In this document: positions 26,099 to 35,273 of the stretch, one piece after another
Layout: every line of letters begins with the position of its first letter
How positions within the stretch are numbered: the first letter of the stretch is position 1
Origin: Acidobacteriota bacterium
Lineage (GTDB): Bacteria > Acidobacteriota > Terriglobia > Terriglobales > Acidobacteriaceae
Reading direction: 5' to 3'
DNA: 64,000 nt
Assembly (NCBI GenBank): GCA_021780075.1
Contig: JAJXZL010000005.1
Coordinates: forward strand, 186,001-250,000
Made by a program: the position numbers and the translations under genes
The notes under the pieces: model-generated
What the model was told of the DNA's origin: nothing
Databases searched by the model: none
Seen by the model: the letters and a program-made list of their open reading frames with translations, nothing else

Positions 26099-27400
26099 GT
26101 GATTTCGCGAAGCCGTCTCGTCTCTTTCTTCTGTGCCGCCGGAGCGTTCTTGGCGGTCCTTTTTCCGCGCCAAGCATCTGCTGTTCCTCAGTACGCCCGG
26201 AGGTATGGCATCACGTGCTACGCGTGCCACACCATCCCGCCCGTCCTGAACGAACAAGGGTACATGTTTCAAAAACTCGGGCACCATTTACCGCCATCTC
26301 TTCAAGAATCGAAGCCGGTGGAGCGCATTCTGGATCTCGTCCGGAAGGAACACGAATGGACGATAGCCAACAATGCGTCGTTCGCGGTTTCGGATTTTAA
26401 CTATCAAGCACAGAAAAATACGCAGCAAGGCCAGGGCTCGAACTCCACGTCCGCAATTCAGGTTGGCTCCTGGAACGCGTACTTTGGCGGCTGGATTCCA
26501 AACACACAATTTTTCTACTACTCCGAGTTCGACATCGTGACCGGCGGCCAAACGAACCCCGACATGCCGAACGCCCACATTGGATATATCGGCGGAACGG
26601 CCAAGAGCAGTTGGTACGGCATTGTGGGACGCGAACATCTTCAGGTTTCGGAAGGGACCCGCGCTGCACAGGTCTACAGCCTGTTGCCGAATTCTCCGCT
26701 CGTGTTCGAGAACATGGGGCCGACAAATTTCATCCTCGACCAATCACCGGTGGGCGCCGAGGTCGGCTACACATGGGCGTCATCGAAATACAGGGACATC
26801 CTCGGCGTCAACATGAAGGTCACTGACGGCGACAACGCCGATGGGAGCGAGATTCTTGGCGCTTCCAGCAAAAACGGTAAGGATGTCTGGGTGGATGCCG
26901 ATTGGTGGTATGCACCGGAGAGCGGCGTCAGCTTCATGACCTATCAGGGGAAAAAGTCACAGATCCAGAACTCCGGAGCGGCAAATCAATTCAGCTTCAA
27001 TTCGCGTATTCGGCGTGAGGGAGCATTTGGCAACTACATGATTGGTCGCGACAAGATCGACCTGCTGGGTGGATACCTGCATGGGAACGATGACTGGCAG
27101 GACCCTGCGACTCAAGCACCGGGCAACTACATAACCAATGGCGGATTCGGCGAGGTAGATTATTACCTCTGGCGCGGCATGGCGCTTGCCGGCCGCTACG
27201 ACCGGCTGCGGCAAGATGTGACAAACGGGGTTCACCCGACCGACGCGGAGCAGTGGCAGGTTGGTGCCGAAAAGGCGTTCACGCCGATGGGAAATATTGT
27301 TGGCCGCATTGCTGCGGGGAACTATCACGCCATCGATCCCGTTGCGTTTACCGGCAGCGCAACCAGAACCTTCGAAGCCGACATCCAGTTCAATTTCTAG
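26099..27400 (+). CDS. monohaem porin-cytochrome, outer-membrane beta-barrel with N-terminal CxxCH
   Basis: 433 residues from GTG 26099 (AAGGGAG upstream). A signal peptide of about 28 residues is followed by AVPQYARRYGITCYACHTIPP, in which C40, C43 and H44 form one haem c site. The rest is a beta-barrel of about 380 residues rich in alternating aromatic strands, ending EADIQFNF. The fusion of one haem to a barrel is the plan of Cyc2, the outer-membrane iron(II) oxidase; the second such protein here (48710-50029) has a closer motif. Iron oxidation is not demonstrated for this one. It shares a transcript with a dihaem cytochrome 20 bases downstream. Upstream lie paired enhancer sites, a sigma-54-type promoter and CRP-type boxes. 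Confidence 0.75.
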   Translation: MISRSRLVSFFCAAGAFLAVLFPRQASAVPQYARRYGITCYACHTIPPVLNEQGYMFQKLGHHLPPSLQESKPVERILDLVRKEHEWTIANNASFAVSDFNYQAQKNTQQGQGSNSTSAIQVGSWNAYFGGWIPNTQFFYYSEFDIVTGGQTNPDMPNAHIGYIGGTAKSSWYGIVGREHLQVSEGTRAAQVYSLLPNSPLVFENMGPTNFILDQSPVGAEVGYTWASSKYRDILGVNMKVTDGDNADGSEILGASSKNGKDVWVDADWWYAPESGVSFMTYQGKKSQIQNSGAANQFSFNSRIRREGAFGNYMIGRDKIDLLGGYLHGNDDWQDPATQAPGNYITNGGFGEVDYYLWRGMALAGRYDRLRQDVTNGVHPTDAEQWQVGAEKAFTPMGNIVGRIAAGNYHAIDPVAFTGSATRTFEADIQFNF

Positions 27401-27420
27401 CGGTACAAGCGAGGAGAAGC

Positions 27421-28032
27421 ATGATGAAGCAAACTGTTCTATCGCGATTTCTTTTGGCGGCCTCCTTGACCGCGTTTCTGGCGATCACCACCTCGGCCTT
27501 CGCCCAGTTTGGAACCCGCTATGAGGAAACGAAGATCGACGTCAACTCGTATCCAGCCGAGATCCAAAACGGCTATAGGGTGTTCGCAAACAAGTGCTCC
27601 GCGTGTCACGACCTTTCTTCCAGCCTGAAGCAATCCCGCTCGCCGCAAGCGTGGACGGCGGAAGTTCACCGCATGCAGGCGATGGCGAGTTCGCATATCA
27701 ACGACCGCGAGGCCGACCAGATCGTGAAATTTCTCGCCTACGACGAGACTCATCGCAAGGATCTTGCACGCGAATCGGCAAATGCGAATTCCGGCAATTC
27801 TCCTGAGGTTGCCGGGAAGCAGCTATTCGAGTCGTACGGCTGCTCATCGTGCCACTCCGTGGCGGGCGCCGGCAACACGAGTTCCCCACTGGACGGGATC
27901 GGAAACAAGAAAACCGCCGAGGAACTGAAGAGGCTCATCGTCTCGCCGTCTTCGGGTAGCGCGATGCCGGCGATGAGCATTCCAGATAAGGATCTCAATG
28001 ATGTAGTGGCGTATTTGCGCACGTTGAAATAG
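27421..28032 (+). CDS. periplasmic dihaem cytochrome c
   Basis: 203 residues: signal peptide about 1-29, first haem site NKCSACHDL (about residue 60) in a compact all-helical segment, second haem site YGCSSCHSV (about 140) in a class I cytochrome c domain whose probable axial methionine is in SGSAMPAMSIPD. RBS GAGGAGA precedes the ATG at 27421, 20 bases after the porin-cytochrome stop. It is the natural periplasmic electron acceptor or donor for that protein. A strong hairpin follows the gene. Confidence 0.87.
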   Translation: MMKQTVLSRFLLAASLTAFLAITTSAFAQFGTRYEETKIDVNSYPAEIQNGYRVFANKCSACHDLSSSLKQSRSPQAWTAEVHRMQAMASSHINDREADQIVKFLAYDETHRKDLARESANANSGNSPEVAGKQLFESYGCSSCHSVAGAGNTSSPLDGIGNKKTAEELKRLIVSPSSGSAMPAMSIPDKDLNDVVAYLRTLK

Positions 28033-28053
28033 ACCTGAGAGTGAACAGATCTT

Positions 28054-28077
28054 ATGCCGGCGCCATAGCGCCGGCAT
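28054..28077. terminator. 10-bp perfect hairpin, possible terminator or repeat element
   Basis: ATGCCGGCGC and its exact complement GCGCCGGCAT flank a CATA loop just after the dihaem cytochrome stop. There is no T-run. A near copy, 21 of 24 bases identical, is present at 31327-31350, so it may be a dispersed repeat and not a simple terminator. Confidence 0.5.
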
Positions 28078-28101
28078 CTCAGACGCATGTTGGAGATGAC
28101 C

Positions 28102-28560
28102 ATGAAGCATCCGCTAGGTAAAGCACTCGCGATCAGTATCGTTGCAGTTGGCCTTGGTGCTCCCATCGTTGCCCAGACCTGCGATCCCTCGCATACACGA
28201 CTGATTGGACCCAAGAACCTCGTGTCCCCGACGTTTCGCGGTCCGTGTGTTCAGACCGTGCTTCCCAAAGAACTCACGAATAGGGAGGCGAAGCGGCTCG
28301 CCGCTAGAGCAGATTCCCGTGCGGATCATATGAAGCTCGTGGAGTTCTACACCGCGAAAGCCGACCGACTGGACGCTCAGGCGCTGGGATATGAACAGGC
28401 CGCGGCAGCCTACCGAAATGCTCCGAGGATCAAAAACCTAATGTCGCCCTCGACCCCAGGACAGTACGAGTACTTCGGGAAGAGATTACGCGAGGAGGCC
28501 AAAACCAATCGCGCGTTGGCGGCCTTGCACGAACATATGGCGCTAATCGCAGGGCACTAA
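28102..28560 (+). CDS. small exported hypothetical protein
   Basis: 152 residues from ATG 28102 (RBS GGAGATGA). Signal peptide about 1-28 (ends APIVAQ), then a short extended part with two cysteines and a helical region rich in Ala, Arg and Lys with LVEFYTAKADRLDAQALGYEQAA, which looks like a coiled or helical-bundle protein. No known family is recognised. It follows the porin-cytochrome operon after the hairpin and may have its own transcript. Confidence 0.6.
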   Translation: MKHPLGKALAISIVAVGLGAPIVAQTCDPSHTRLIGPKNLVSPTFRGPCVQTVLPKELTNREAKRLAARADSRADHMKLVEFYTAKADRLDAQALGYEQAAAAYRNAPRIKNLMSPSTPGQYEYFGKRLREEAKTNRALAALHEHMALIAGH

Positions 28561-28590
28561 AACCGCAGATCCCGTAGAGGAGTTGCACCC

Positions 28591-28752
28591 GTGGCGAGAG
28601 CAAGCGAGACAGTCACCTCGTTGAGCGAGAAATGGCCGTCGCCTGTTGACTCGGCTCGAAACTTATACGACGACTACGTATACAAAGTTGCACAGTCTGC
28701 CGCGTTATTCGCGAAGTATGACCGGCTCGCGGATGCAGCGAATGCAAGATAG
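28591..28752 (+). CDS. very small hypothetical protein
   Basis: 53 codons from GTG 28591 with a good GAGGAG stretch 8-9 bases upstream, beginning VARASETVTSLSEKWPSP and ending DRLADAANAR. It contains paired tyrosines (NLYDDYVYK) and a helical tail. It starts 30 bases after the preceding gene and lies in the same direction. No family is known to me; it is supported only by spacing and ribosome-binding site. Confidence 0.35.
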   Translation: MARASETVTSLSEKWPSPVDSARNLYDDYVYKVAQSAALFAKYDRLADAANAR

Positions 28753-28775
28753 AGAGGCGCGGAAGGAACAGGACG

Positions 28776-29726
28776 ATGATAAAATCGCACTCACAAAGGG
28801 GCCACCAAAGACTTGAGGAGGAGGCGTTGCCGGCCGTGCAGGGTGGTCGCCTTTGGGCATCGGGAGTCTACGCATTCGGTAGATTTGCTCGCGCCGTGAA
28901 ATCCCTCCCCAAGCGCCTTGTAGAGGGTCTTTCTCCACGCATTGCGCGCGTCTATCGCCGCAGGCGCGATTTGCTCCAGACTACCGGATTACCTCCGACC
29001 CCAACACTGTTTGATCTGACGTTGAGAGGGGACTCGGAGGCAATCGCGGACCGTGAGAACGCCGCGGACGTGTCCGCGATGCTGTCGCTGATCGACGCCT
29101 GCGATATATTCGTGGACGTTGGCGCGTACATCGGTTTCTATTCGTGCATCGCCGCCCGGAAGGGAAAATACGCCATCGCCGTGGAGCCGCAGCCGATGAG
29201 TCTCCAGGTATTGCAACGGAATCTCGTCGAAAACGGCCTTGCACCTCGATTTGAGATTCACGCGGCCGCCCTGGGCGATCGGGAGGGAAGCGCGGCGTTC
29301 TTCGGAGGCCGAGAGTATGGCTCGCTTCTACCCGATTGGGCCGGCATCCGCGCCGAGTCTCAGTACACCAGTCTTGTGTCCGTGAATACCCTGGATCGTC
29401 TCGTCGATGGCCGCTTCCCGGGTGAACATTTGCTGATCAACATCGACGTTGAGGGAAATGAACACGCATTGATGCTTGGTGCGTCGAAGACAATGCGTCG
29501 CGATCCCAAGCCTGTCTGGGTCCTGGAAATCTGCCTGACCGAGAATTTTCCTGGCAGCTTGAATCCCCATTTTCTCGAAGTTTTTGAGATTTTCTGGCGG
29601 GAGGGGTACGTGGCAACTCCGTTGACTGAGCCGGCTCATATTCTATCCCATGACGAAGTACTGTCTTGGATCGACCAACGAAGAACGAACCACACGGACG
29701 TTCATTACCTGTTTCGAAATCGATAG
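28776..29726 (+). CDS. FkbM-family methyltransferase
   Basis: 316 residues. The catalytic domain (about 90-300) has the FkbM SAM-binding motif IFVDVGAYIGFYS (about residue 110), VNTLDRLV, and LLINIDVEGNEHALMLG (about 225), which mark this family of O-methyltransferases acting on sugars or natural products. The first 90 residues are basic and not recognised. The target is unknown. ATG 28776 follows AGGACG. Confidence 0.83.
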   Translation: MIKSHSQRGHQRLEEEALPAVQGGRLWASGVYAFGRFARAVKSLPKRLVEGLSPRIARVYRRRRDLLQTTGLPPTPTLFDLTLRGDSEAIADRENAADVSAMLSLIDACDIFVDVGAYIGFYSCIAARKGKYAIAVEPQPMSLQVLQRNLVENGLAPRFEIHAAALGDREGSAAFFGGREYGSLLPDWAGIRAESQYTSLVSVNTLDRLVDGRFPGEHLLINIDVEGNEHALMLGASKTMRRDPKPVWVLEICLTENFPGSLNPHFLEVFEIFWREGYVATPLTEPAHILSHDEVLSWIDQRRTNHTDVHYLFRNR

Positions 29727-30278
29727 CGCGCCGCGCATCCACGTTCGTCCCATTACAAGAGGTCAATCGAAAGACTGGTGAAGGGACGTGCGCAGCGCTC
29801 GCCGCGGAACATGACGCCGATGCGCGGAAAGGATCACGCACTTCCCGAGGCCGGGAGTCGTCAGAGATCAGCGCAGAGGCTGTCTGGCTGCCTAGAAAAC
29901 AAAGTTCAACGTCGCTTTCGACTCGCGGAATTGCAGAGGAATACGCTTCGCCACAAATGACGCTACCGTGAGCCGAGGGAGTATTATGTCTACACTGACT
30001 AACTATCACATCCTCCTGTTTAGTAACTCGTGTAAGTGTATCTAAGTTGTATTTGAAATCCTTATAGCGTCTTCATACCTTCTCTGCGAAGGTTGTGGTA
30101 GTCCATCCTGCCACACTTCCTCGAAAAGACAATATGACGCCTACGAGTCCTTGCACCCACTCGGCTTCCTAGGTGTCGTGTTGTCTATCCGAGTTCTGTG
30201 CTCGAGGACACTTCATTCTTGCAGTGACAGCGCGCCGTTGCGGCTTTTCTGGCTCGACAGCAAAAGGAGAATCAGCTG
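29727..30278. other. 550-base intergenic region
   Basis: Lower in G+C than its surroundings, especially from 29990 to 30075. Open frames on both strands lack ribosome-binding sites and domains. No RNA gene or repeat was recognised. The unusual base composition might mark a regulatory RNA or an old insertion. Confidence 0.4.
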
Positions 30279-31166
30279 ATGCGATTTCTACGGACCCTTT
30301 CTAGCGTGGTGACGGCGACTCATCAACTCTTGGCAAAGCGGAAAATCGTTTGCGGAACATTGACAACAATGGTTGTCCTGGCACTTGGGCCGGCACATGT
30401 TGCTTTCGCAACTCCCTCCACAGCCTTCTGGACTCCGATGACTGAGGATCTCCAGCCGTTTGGAGTCCTTCATCTTGGAATTGATAACTATTTTCGCCTC
30501 AAGTCTCCGGTCACAAACGTAAACTCTGCTTTTCCCACGGACTATACCGCCCCAACCTTTGGCGTACTGCCCTTCAAAAGAATTCAGATGGAAGTTGGAT
30601 TCGATTACTTCGCGAGCACGGCCCATCCATGGCTATTTAACGTGAAATTCGGCGCGCCCGAGGGTTCATTTTTCAAGAACCAGCCTGCTCTCGAAGTCGG
30701 GTTCTACGATGCCGGAAAGAGGTACAATCCGGATCTCGGCGCATCGCGGATGGACTTCGATGTTGTCTACGGAGTGGTTGGTAAAACCATTCCAAAGGTC
30801 GGCAGGTTATCCGCCGGCCCGTACATCGGAAACCGTGCAACTCTTGTATCGAGCGATGGCAAACACAAGAACCTCGGTTTTATGACGGCCTTCGACCATT
30901 CGTTCGTTCCGGTCATCGGTAAAGACGGTTCGGTGGAATACAGCAGAGTCGTCTTTGCGGCCGATTATCAATCGGGAAAGAATGCTCTTGGCGCTGCCGG
31001 CGGCGGCCTGTACTACTATTTCACAAGCGACATCAGCCTCCTTGTCGGCCCCACCTTCTTCAATGACAAAGATCTCAATGGGAGTTGGAGACTGAGTACG
31101 CAGCTCGACATCAATCTGCCCAAGCTGAATCCGAGGAAGCTCTTTGCCAAGCTGGGAAGCAGATAA
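30279..31166 (+). CDS. exported beta-rich hypothetical protein, probable outer-membrane barrel
   Basis: 295 residues. After a long N-terminus with a hydrophobic export stretch (about residues 28-45, ending HVAFATPS) come repeated amphipathic strands such as IQMEVGFDYFA, WLFNVKFGAPEG, ALEVGFYDAG and GGLYYYFTSDISLLVGP. The last residues are basic, so the usual terminal aromatic is missing. RBS AAAGGAGA precedes ATG 30279. Function unknown. Confidence 0.6.
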   Translation: MRFLRTLSSVVTATHQLLAKRKIVCGTLTTMVVLALGPAHVAFATPSTAFWTPMTEDLQPFGVLHLGIDNYFRLKSPVTNVNSAFPTDYTAPTFGVLPFKRIQMEVGFDYFASTAHPWLFNVKFGAPEGSFFKNQPALEVGFYDAGKRYNPDLGASRMDFDVVYGVVGKTIPKVGRLSAGPYIGNRATLVSSDGKHKNLGFMTAFDHSFVPVIGKDGSVEYSRVVFAADYQSGKNALGAAGGGLYYYFTSDISLLVGPTFFNDKDLNGSWRLSTQLDINLPKLNPRKLFAKLGSR

Positions 31167-31325
31167 GGAGCAGAGGCGCGCCAGAGTCAAGGGATACTTG
31201 ATACCTCGGTATGTTGTTTCGTTGTGGCGATGTTTTGGACCGGCGTGGTGAGACCGCGAGCGAAAATGATGCCGATTTCAGCGCCGGCCATCAAAGCTCG
31301 CGGTCAGATTGGAGTAAACGGAGGC

Positions 31326-31351
31326 GATGCCGGCGTCATAGCATCGGCATC
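31326..31351. repeat. second copy of the GCCGGC hairpin repeat
   Basis: GATGCCG (31326-31332) pairs with CGGCATC (31345-31351). The block 31327-31350 matches 28054-28077 at 21 of 24 positions, including the CATAGC centre. It lies between two convergent genes. Confidence 0.45.
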
Positions 31352-31355
31352 ACAG

Positions 31356-31892
31356 CTATTTCGATATGGAGTCGGTACCGCCAGCAGAGGCCGCCTGTTT
31401 CCATTGATCTTCGATCTGTGGAGGCAGTTTGTCCATGTGACTCAGAAAGGTCGTAACTTGCCAAATCTGCTGATCGCTGAGAACCTGTTTCCATCCCGGC
31501 ATCCCACTGAGGCGCACTCCGTGCTGGATGATGTAGAAGTTCTGATTCTCCGGCATGTCCGGAGCGTCGTTCATGAATTGAGGCGCTCGCGGATAAAGTG
31601 CATTGGCAAACAGCCCGTCCGGCTTGAGGATGTCTCCGTGACAGCTGGAGCAGTTTGTCTGGTAGAGCTTCATGCCCGCGATCAGATTACCGTTAGTCGG
31701 AGGAACGGGGTTCTTCAAGTCCGGCGCGGCGCGATCGACTGAAGCATCCAGAGCGGGCATCGCTATCGCTTTTTCGACGGGGCTCACAGCGATGTCCGCT
31801 CTGGGATTGACGAAGCCGAACCGTACATACATGAACTCCACCGCCAGAACGGCCACGCCAGCAACAATGAAACCAAACCAGAATCTGCGCAT
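31356..31892 (-). CDS. membrane-anchored monohaem cytochrome c
   Basis: 178 residues. An N-terminal hydrophobic helix (about 5-25) with no clear cleavage site anchors a class I cytochrome c domain: TNCSSCHGD (about residue 83), with a probable axial methionine in SGMPGWKQV near 130. It is the last gene of the copper operon, 29 bases after copB. It may carry electrons from or to the multicopper oxidase; this is inferred from position. Confidence 0.85.
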   Translation of the reverse strand: MRRFWFGFIVAGVAVLAVEFMYVRFGFVNPRADIAVSPVEKAIAMPALDASVDRAAPDLKNPVPPTNGNLIAGMKLYQTNCSSCHGDILKPDGLFANALYPRAPQFMNDAPDMPENQNFYIIQHGVRLSGMPGWKQVLSDQQIWQVTTFLSHMDKLPPQIEDQWKQAASAGGTDSISK

Positions 31893-31921
31893 ATGAGAAT
31901 CCTTTCAAGATTTTTGAAATG

Positions 31922-32767
31922 CTAATACCAAACCCGGAGCCCGAACACGAGCTGCGAATCGCCAGTACTCTCGTGAGACTGTTGGGCATACAGGGCCGAA
32001 TTGCCATACAATCTGTGATAGGCCCAGCCGACGTAGGGCGCGAATTTCCGGCTGAATTCATATCGCATTCGCAGGCCACCATCGAGATCTGAGAGACCAG
32101 AGCCAGATTTCCGGGCCGGGTCGTCCTTGCTGTAGAAGTTCAACTCTGCTTCCGGCTGAACAATGAGTCTCTGTGTCAGCAAGACATCGTACGAGCCTAC
32201 GATGCGTCCAGCAACGTGGCCATCGTCGCGAATGTAGAGGGTGGGAGCAAGCTCAAAGAACCATGGCGCTAGCCCCTCGATCCCTACTGCCGCCCACACA
32301 CGACGTGGACCTGAATCCAGGTCGGCACGCACTCCAAGTTGTCCGTCGAAGTACCGCAGCCGCGGAATGGGGCGGTCGTACAGAGCTTCCTGATCGCCAT
32401 CCCGGGCTTCATGGTTGCCATTCGCGCCGCCGCTCTCTGCGAAACCCTCCGACTTCAGCCAGAGACGGTTTAAGTCTCCACCGATCCATCCCTCGCCGTC
32501 CCAGCGGAAATCCGTTTTGCCGGCGCCGGTCCGACCTTCCAACTGATCGAAAAGCACGTGCACAAAAACTTGATTGTCGTTCATGGGAGTGTCAAAGCTG
32601 GGAATTGTTGGTGAGGCTCTGTGCGGCAATTGCGCCGATGGTTGTTTCTGTGCCTTGAGTGCACTCGAGCAGAACAAAATCGCAAGGCATAGCGCAACCC
32701 CGCTCGGAATGGGGAGCTTACCGAATCCGCGCGCTGTCTGTGGCGGCTCTTTTGCTCTGCTCATCAT
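31922..32767 (-). CDS. copB: copper-resistance outer-membrane protein CopB
   Basis: 281 residues with a signal peptide (hydrophobic about 20-38) and a barrel of the CopB/PcoB family: DNQVFVHVLFDQLEGR, DFRWDGEGWIGGD, RLWLKSEGF, QLGVRADLDSG, and the C-terminal LVFGLRVWY. The family takes part in periplasmic copper tolerance with CopA. Start codons at 32767 or 32764 overlap the multicopper oxidase stop (ATGATGA), so translation is coupled. The Met-rich N-terminal region usual in CopB is almost absent here; the methionines are instead in the oxidase. Confidence 0.87.
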   Translation of the reverse strand: MMSRAKEPPQTARGFGKLPIPSGVALCLAILFCSSALKAQKQPSAQLPHRASPTIPSFDTPMNDNQVFVHVLFDQLEGRTGAGKTDFRWDGEGWIGGDLNRLWLKSEGFAESGGANGNHEARDGDQEALYDRPIPRLRYFDGQLGVRADLDSGPRRVWAAVGIEGLAPWFFELAPTLYIRDDGHVAGRIVGSYDVLLTQRLIVQPEAELNFYSKDDPARKSGSGLSDLDGGLRMRYEFSRKFAPYVGWAYHRLYGNSALYAQQSHESTGDSQLVFGLRVWY

Positions 32768-34710
32768 GGAATCACCTCCACAGTGCGGAACATACCAGCT
32801 TCCATGTGATAGAGCAGATGACAATGGAACGCCCACCTGCCCGGAGTGTCGGCACTTACGAGATAACTGACTCTTTCAGCAGGCTTGACGCTGACCGTGT
32901 GCTTGTATGGGTTGAATCGGCCGTTTCCATTCTCCAATTCGCTCCACAATCCATGGAGATGGATTGGATGTTCCATCATCGTGTCGTTGATGAGCACGAA
33001 CCGGATGCGCTCTCCAAGCCGCAGCACAATCGGCTCTGCCTCGGAGAACTTCTCACCGTCGAACCCCCAGATGAAACGTGTCATGTTGCCGGTTAGGTGC
33101 AGCTCAATCTCTCGAGTGGGCGGCCTTCCATCGGTTCCCTCATAACGGGCGCGAAGATCGGCATAGGTCAGAACCTTCCGCCCTACTTGATGAAGCCCTA
33201 CGCCCGGATCGTTGAGTCGCTCGGTGACTTCCATCGCTACGTTGTCTACCTCCGGTCCGACGTGGAGATGGACAGGATTCGTCGGTTTCAGATGTGCTTC
33301 AACGCTCTTGACTTCGGGCTCCGGAGTGTTCACAAACGGCTTAGTATCGGGGCCTGGTTGCGGGTACGGGATTGTGCCAGTCTTCTGAGACGAGTTCTCT
33401 TTAGGGGACGCACCCTTCACTTCGGCCGATGGCATCGGCATGTTCATCATGCCTCCCGATTCCATCGGCATCCCGGCCATGCTGCCCGAAGACATGTCCT
33501 CTTGGGTCATCCCGTCCATGCCAACCATGTTGCTGCCCATCTGCATTCCCTTCATCCCCTTCATAGAACCCATGCCCATATCGCTCATTGGGCGAGTCGG
33601 GACGGGATCGAGAGCGGGAATAGGCGCCATCATGCCCTGCCGGGGCGCTAAGGTTCCGCGCGCAAAGCCACCTCGATCCATGGATTCCGCAAAGATCGTG
33701 TAGGCACGCTCTTCCTGCGGCTGGACGATCACGTCATAGGTTTCTGCCACGTTGATGCGGAACTCGTCTACAGTCACAGGTTGAAGGTCGTTTCCATCGG
33801 CCTGGACTACCGAGAGCTTTAGACCGGAGATCCGCACATCGAAGGCCGTCATTGAAGAGCCATTGATGAAGCGAAGACGGACACGCTCCCCCGGCTTGAA
33901 TATTCCCGTCCAGTTCGCATCGGGCGGATTTCCATTGAGGAGGTAGGTGTACGTTGCGCCGGTAACATCGAGAATATCTCTGGGACTCATGTTCATCTTT
34001 GCCCAGGCGAGACGGCGAGAGATCGTTTTCCAGAAGCCCTCCTTCGCCGCGGCGGAAACGAAATTAGGTACCGTGTATCGGTGGTAGTTGTAGTAGTCGC
34101 TCTGCTCCTTTAGATTGCTAAAAATGGTTTCGGGATCGGTATCGGTCCAGTCGGACAGGAACACTACGTAATCGCGCTCCGACTCAATCGGGTCTTTGGA
34201 ACGCGGCTCAATAATGAGCGGACCGATGAGGCCGCTCTGCTCCTGGAACCGAGTGTGGCTGTGATACCAAGCCGTTCCGTGCTGCTTCACCGGGAACCGA
34301 TAGATGAAAGTTTCGCCGGGCGCGATGCCGCGAAAACTCAGGCCCGGAACCCCATCCATATCCGCGGGAACGCGCAGAGAGTGCCAGTGAATCGAGGTCG
34401 GCACTTTGAGGTGGTTGGTCACGGAGATGGTCACTGTGTCCCCTTCCCGCCAGCGGAGCAGAGGACCAGGAACAGAGCCGTTGACCGCGGTCGCCGTTGC
34501 CCGGCGCCCAGTAAAGTTCACGGGAACTTCATCGATATTCAGATCGAAATGCGTGCCGGACAGCTCGGCAAGAGGAGTTGCCCGGGTTTCCGCCGCAGCC
34601 GGTAAGCCGTCGAGCAGAGACAGCGCCGCTCCCGCGGTGCATCCCTGCACGAACTTGCGGCGCGTAAGGGGGAGAATAGAGGAACTGTAAGCAAAATCCT
34701 CGCAATCCAT
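32764..34710 (-). CDS. copA: multicopper oxidase, CopA/CueO type, with Met-rich insert
   Basis: 648 residues from ATG 34710 (GAGG 7 bases upstream). Twin-arginine-like export signal LTRRKFVQGCTAGAALS, then three cupredoxin domains. All four copper motifs are visible: SIHWHSL, AWYHSHT, EHPIHLHGL and AFHCHLLYHMEAGM, so type 1, 2 and 3 copper sites should be complete. Between domains, at about residues 365-430, is a methionine-rich stretch (MGMGSMKGMKGMQMGS and later GGMMNMPMPS) like those that bind copper(I) in CopA and CueO. It probably oxidises cuprous ions in the periplasm. It is coupled to copB downstream. Confidence 0.92.
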   Translation of the reverse strand: MDCEDFAYSSSILPLTRRKFVQGCTAGAALSLLDGLPAAAETRATPLAELSGTHFDLNIDEVPVNFTGRRATATAVNGSVPGPLLRWREGDTVTISVTNHLKVPTSIHWHSLRVPADMDGVPGLSFRGIAPGETFIYRFPVKQHGTAWYHSHTRFQEQSGLIGPLIIEPRSKDPIESERDYVVFLSDWTDTDPETIFSNLKEQSDYYNYHRYTVPNFVSAAAKEGFWKTISRRLAWAKMNMSPRDILDVTGATYTYLLNGNPPDANWTGIFKPGERVRLRFINGSSMTAFDVRISGLKLSVVQADGNDLQPVTVDEFRINVAETYDVIVQPQEERAYTIFAESMDRGGFARGTLAPRQGMMAPIPALDPVPTRPMSDMGMGSMKGMKGMQMGSNMVGMDGMTQEDMSSGSMAGMPMESGGMMNMPMPSAEVKGASPKENSSQKTGTIPYPQPGPDTKPFVNTPEPEVKSVEAHLKPTNPVHLHVGPEVDNVAMEVTERLNDPGVGLHQVGRKVLTYADLRARYEGTDGRPPTREIELHLTGNMTRFIWGFDGEKFSEAEPIVLRLGERIRFVLINDTMMEHPIHLHGLWSELENGNGRFNPYKHTVSVKPAERVSYLVSADTPGRWAFHCHLLYHMEAGMFRTVEVIP

Positions 34711-34835
34711 CGATGACCTCACAGGTAAACTGTTCGAATCGGCCGGAGCGGAGATCGAGGGACGAAACCGATTTTGTGAGTTTGAACGAGATTCGCCCCT
34801 GATCCATCGGATGCACTTGCGGCGGGCGGGAAACG

Positions 34836-35273
34836 CTATATACGGAGGGAAGTTCCGGGACGCATCTCGAGTGGGGCACTCGCGAGTTGTCGATGCATTC
34901 GTCGGCGATTTGAGCATCGCGCATCGTTCGCGGCCTGTCCGGTCAGAGCGGATAACGGCGAAAGTACAAGCTGAGAAGAAGGGGGAATCTCACCACTCAC
35001 GGCGGAGCCCTTTTCAATCGCGAACAACCCATTCTTGCAAAAAGTCGTACCGCAAGAAGATCCGCCCGCTACTGAGGTGGAATTGTTCCCTACGTGCACG
35101 GACATTCCATGACAATGTTCCGCCTCTTTATGACCCCTTGCCATCCCTGCATGTTGACCGCAACGGGAGTTCCCAATGCCTGTCAGCGAACAGCGCAGAT
35201 CGCAATTGACCACGAGCGCCTGAGCGGTCGTCAGCGCCAATAAGACGGTCACGAGAATGGCTTTCCTCAGCAT
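34836..35273 (-). CDS. exported Cys/His-rich small protein of the copper operon
   Basis: 145 residues: signal peptide about 1-20, then a region with cysteine, histidine and methionine (NCDLRCS, RCGQHAGMARGHKEAEHCHG, SVHVG, CGTTFC) that could bind copper, and a serine/leucine-rich tail. It lies 125 bases before the multicopper oxidase on the same strand. I recognise no family; similar short His/Cys-rich proteins often begin copper operons. The metal role is inferred. Confidence 0.5.
   Translation of the reverse strand: MLRKAILVTVLLALTTAQALVVNCDLRCSLTGIGNSRCGQHAGMARGHKEAEHCHGMSVHVGNNSTSVAGGSSCGTTFCKNGLFAIEKGSAVSGEIPPSSQLVLSPLSALTGQAANDARCSNRRRMHRQLASAPLEMRPGTSLRI

Noticed and set aside
29727-30278. 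Possible small RNA or degraded gene in the AT-richer intergenic stretch.
   Set aside because: No hairpin with T-run, promoter or coding pattern could be supported by eye.
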